DNA of 64,000 bases, taken from the NCBI GenBank assembly GCA_036245805.1, contig BTRK01000003.1, forward strand, positions 25,492,685 to 25,556,684. The letters run 5' to 3'. Positions 62,801 to 64,000 of this stretch are shown here, one piece after another. Source of the stretch: Pristionchus mayeri. Taxonomy: Eukaryota; Nematoda; Chromadorea; Rhabditida; Neodiplogasteridae. The stretch's first letter is position 1. Each line of letters starts with the position of its first letter. The translations under genes were made by a program, and so were the position numbers. The notes beneath the pieces were generated by a model. That model saw only the letters and a list, made by a program, of their open reading frames with translations, did not search any database and had not been told where the DNA came from.

Positions 62801-62881
62801 ACGAAATTGCAGACCCTCTCTCGTACTCTGAAGGGGTTGAGTGACAGACTGAAGAGACTCGAGGCTGAACCACCCATGAAA
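53826..62881 (+). CDS. klp-19: Kinesin-4 chromokinesin (KIF4 type), 3' end beyond window
   Basis: More than 25 exons. Motor domain: [38 protein letters not shown]-loop [13 protein letters not shown] (~54350), [14 protein letters not shown], switch [13 protein letters not shown] (~54965), switch [15 protein letters not shown] (~55145), [47 protein letters not shown] long coiled coil follows, with [91 protein letters not shown] (~60680) and [12 protein letters not shown] (~62840). SPADSN with [13 protein letters not shown] favours KIF4/KLP-19 over KIF21. KIF4 is a plus-end motor on chromosomes and the spindle midzone. The gene continues past 62881, and its DNA-binding tail is not in the window. 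Confidence 0.9.
57341..57748. mobile_element. Palindromic element B, copy 2
   Basis: Ends GGTGATAAGACATTTCG and its complement, about 408 bp, with several internal copies of TTCGAACTAGGACGTTTCG-like units in alternating orientation and an AT core. Flanked by GGATTTGTT and GGGTTTGTT (8 of 9 match). Lies in a KIF4 intron. Related to 36887-37164. Confidence 0.8.
58273..60606. mobile_element. Palindromic TA-flanked element A, copy 3, carrying a nested element
   Basis: Outer ends TGAGAGCGTTTGCCTAAG and, as complement, TGATCGCGTTTGTGTAAG, each next to TA. Arms 58273-58545 and about 60330-60606 pair (GTGCACAAGGAACTACCG against its near-complement, and so on). The left arm is interrupted at 58546 by element D. 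The remaining right part (59881-60330) includes a second inverted segment around 60150. Sits between KIF4 exons at 58232 and 60679. Confidence 0.8.
58546..59878. mobile_element. Palindromic element D, copy 1 (1,333 bp), nested in element A
   Basis: Near-perfect inverted repeat with ends CAGTACCGTCGGAAAGTCAG, flanked by TA (58544-58545, 59879-59880). The arms are about 640 bp with centre near 59215. The inner stem TTTCCTGCCCGCGGCGATCG is shared with the element at 62939. TA target and CAGT start indicate the Tc1/mariner superfamily; no transposase. Confidence 0.88.
61067..62794. mobile_element. Palindromic element E (1,728 bp)
   Basis: Ends CAGTCAATTGAACATATTGT and the complement, flanked by TA (61065-61066, 62795-62796). 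Arms of about 780 bp are nearly perfect; the unpaired centre is roughly 61840-62060. Non-coding. It lies in a KIF4 intron directly before the exon beginning at 62812. Confidence 0.88.
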
Positions 62882-62938
62882 GTGAGTGAGATGGAGAGGG
62901 ATATTCGCACCTCTCTGGAAAACCGTTATGCACGTGTA

Positions 62939-64000
62939 CAGTAGCGCCAATAAGTTTGTAGACGATTTGTAATTTTGTTATAACTTTTTCTACAGTTGAT
63001 TTAGTAATTTGGTTGTTGTGGCACTTTATACCAAATCCATCGAGGAATATGATGCGAGTATTGCGTCATCACTTGCACCATCACCGATTGCGTAGTGATG
63101 ACGCAATCGAAGAACACTTTTTCAAACAGCCATTATTCTTACATAGATTTTTTTCTACTAGCCAAACTTTCTGAGGTAGACCTCGGGACATGCCCGAGGT
63201 CTACCCAGAGTAAAATTTTGAAGTTCCTGCGCGGTGGCACATTGGCTGCAGCCTTGCTGCAAAAACAGGGTCCGAAATTCAGATCTCGGCTCCTAGCCAA
63301 GCTAGACACTGGTTTAAGGCATGAAAATGATCGCCATCATGAGTTCAGGTGATCCTGAGAATATGAAAACAATATATCAAAATTTGCCCTCAGGGCATGA
63401 AAAAATCACTTTTTTGCATTACCATATTTTGGACATTCGTAACTATGTGGGAAATGTAATTAAAAATCTGGTTTTTGCATAGGAATGTTCAAAATGTATT
63501 GAAGATCTTATTCCCAACTTTTTAGAGCGATTGGATACCTTTCCTGCCCGCGGCGTTCGTTTTTTCGGAGGTATACTAGGGCCGGGAAACACGTTGTTTA
63601 CGCCTGTACTCTCTCGCTCATAGGGGTAAACAGGGTGTTTCTCGACACCAGTATACCTCCGAAAAAACGAACGCCGCGGGCAGGAAAGGTATCCAATCGC
63701 TCTAAAAAGTTGGATATCAGATCTTCAATACATTTTGAACATTCCTATGCAAAACCCACATTTTTACCTACATTTCCCACATAGTTATCAATGTCCAAAA
63801 AATGGTCGTGCAAAAAAGTGATTTTTTCATGCCCTGAGGGCAAATTTTGATATATTGTTTTCATATTCTCAGGATCACCTGAACTCATGATGGCGATCAT
63901 TTTGATGCCTTAAACCAGTCTCTAGCTTTTCTAGGAGCCGAGATCTGAATTTCGGACCCTGTTTTTGCAGCAAGGCTGCAGCCAATGTGCCACCGCGCAG
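62939..64000. mobile_element. Palindromic element D-like, copy 2, cut by window edge
   Basis: Begins CAGTAGCGCCAATAAGTTTG after TA. Fold-back centre near 63625. Shares the inner stem (TTTCCTGCCCGCGGCG, GGAAACAC) and several arm blocks with 58546-59878, for example ATGATCGCCATCATGAGT, but the terminal repeat differs. The right terminus lies outside the window. Confidence 0.82.

Overview
The window looks like nuclear DNA of a compact metazoan genome, most likely a rhabditid nematode. Genes are cut into many small exons separated by 40-100 bp introns. Several start codons sit a few bases after an isolated 3' splice signal, as expected for spliced-leader trans-splicing, and same-strand neighbours can be only about 100 bp apart. 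A DMC1 recombinase gene argues against Caenorhabditis, which lost it, and fits a diplogastrid such as Pristionchus, which kept it. The genus is inference; the nematode call is fairly firm.

Layout, left to right: a 2.16 kb palindromic element carrying a nested MITE; mitochondrial ribosomal protein mL40 (minus), whose single large intron holds two tandem ~1 kb palindromes; a roughly 7 kb multi-exon gene (plus) for a five-zinc-finger, AT-hook protein with a MULE-transposase-like region; SPT4 (plus); RNF113/Cwc24 (minus, with a mariner copy in an intron) just downstream of HDHD3-like hydrolase (minus); TMX2-like membrane thioredoxin (plus); an unrecognised membrane/coiled-coil protein (minus); a bHLH factor with a disturbed gene model (minus); an aldo-keto reductase (minus); TFIIH subunit GTF2H3 (minus); the cleavage/termination factor PCF11 (minus, with a mini-Helitron); the proteasome ubiquitin receptor ADRM1/RPN13 (plus); DMC1 (plus), whose last intron of about 7.6 kb contains a whole minus-strand CHK-kinase-like gene that itself contains a 4.8 kb LTR retrotransposon; and a KIF4-type chromokinesin (plus) whose introns hold several large palindromes and which runs to the window edge.

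The genes are mainly housekeeping: mRNA elongation, splicing and 3' end formation (SPT4, RNF113, PCF11, TFIIH p34), mitochondrial translation, proteasome, meiosis and mitosis (DMC1, KIF4). They do not form one pathway. The unusual layer is the repeat load. About 20 percent of the window is fold-back DNA from at least six families, nearly all of it in introns, so the pre-mRNAs could form long hairpins. One family is a palindromic element with 4 bp target duplications that carries tRNA-like sequences with A- and B-box promoters. A second unusual layer is a class of 44-65 bp introns whose sense strand is almost pure purine.
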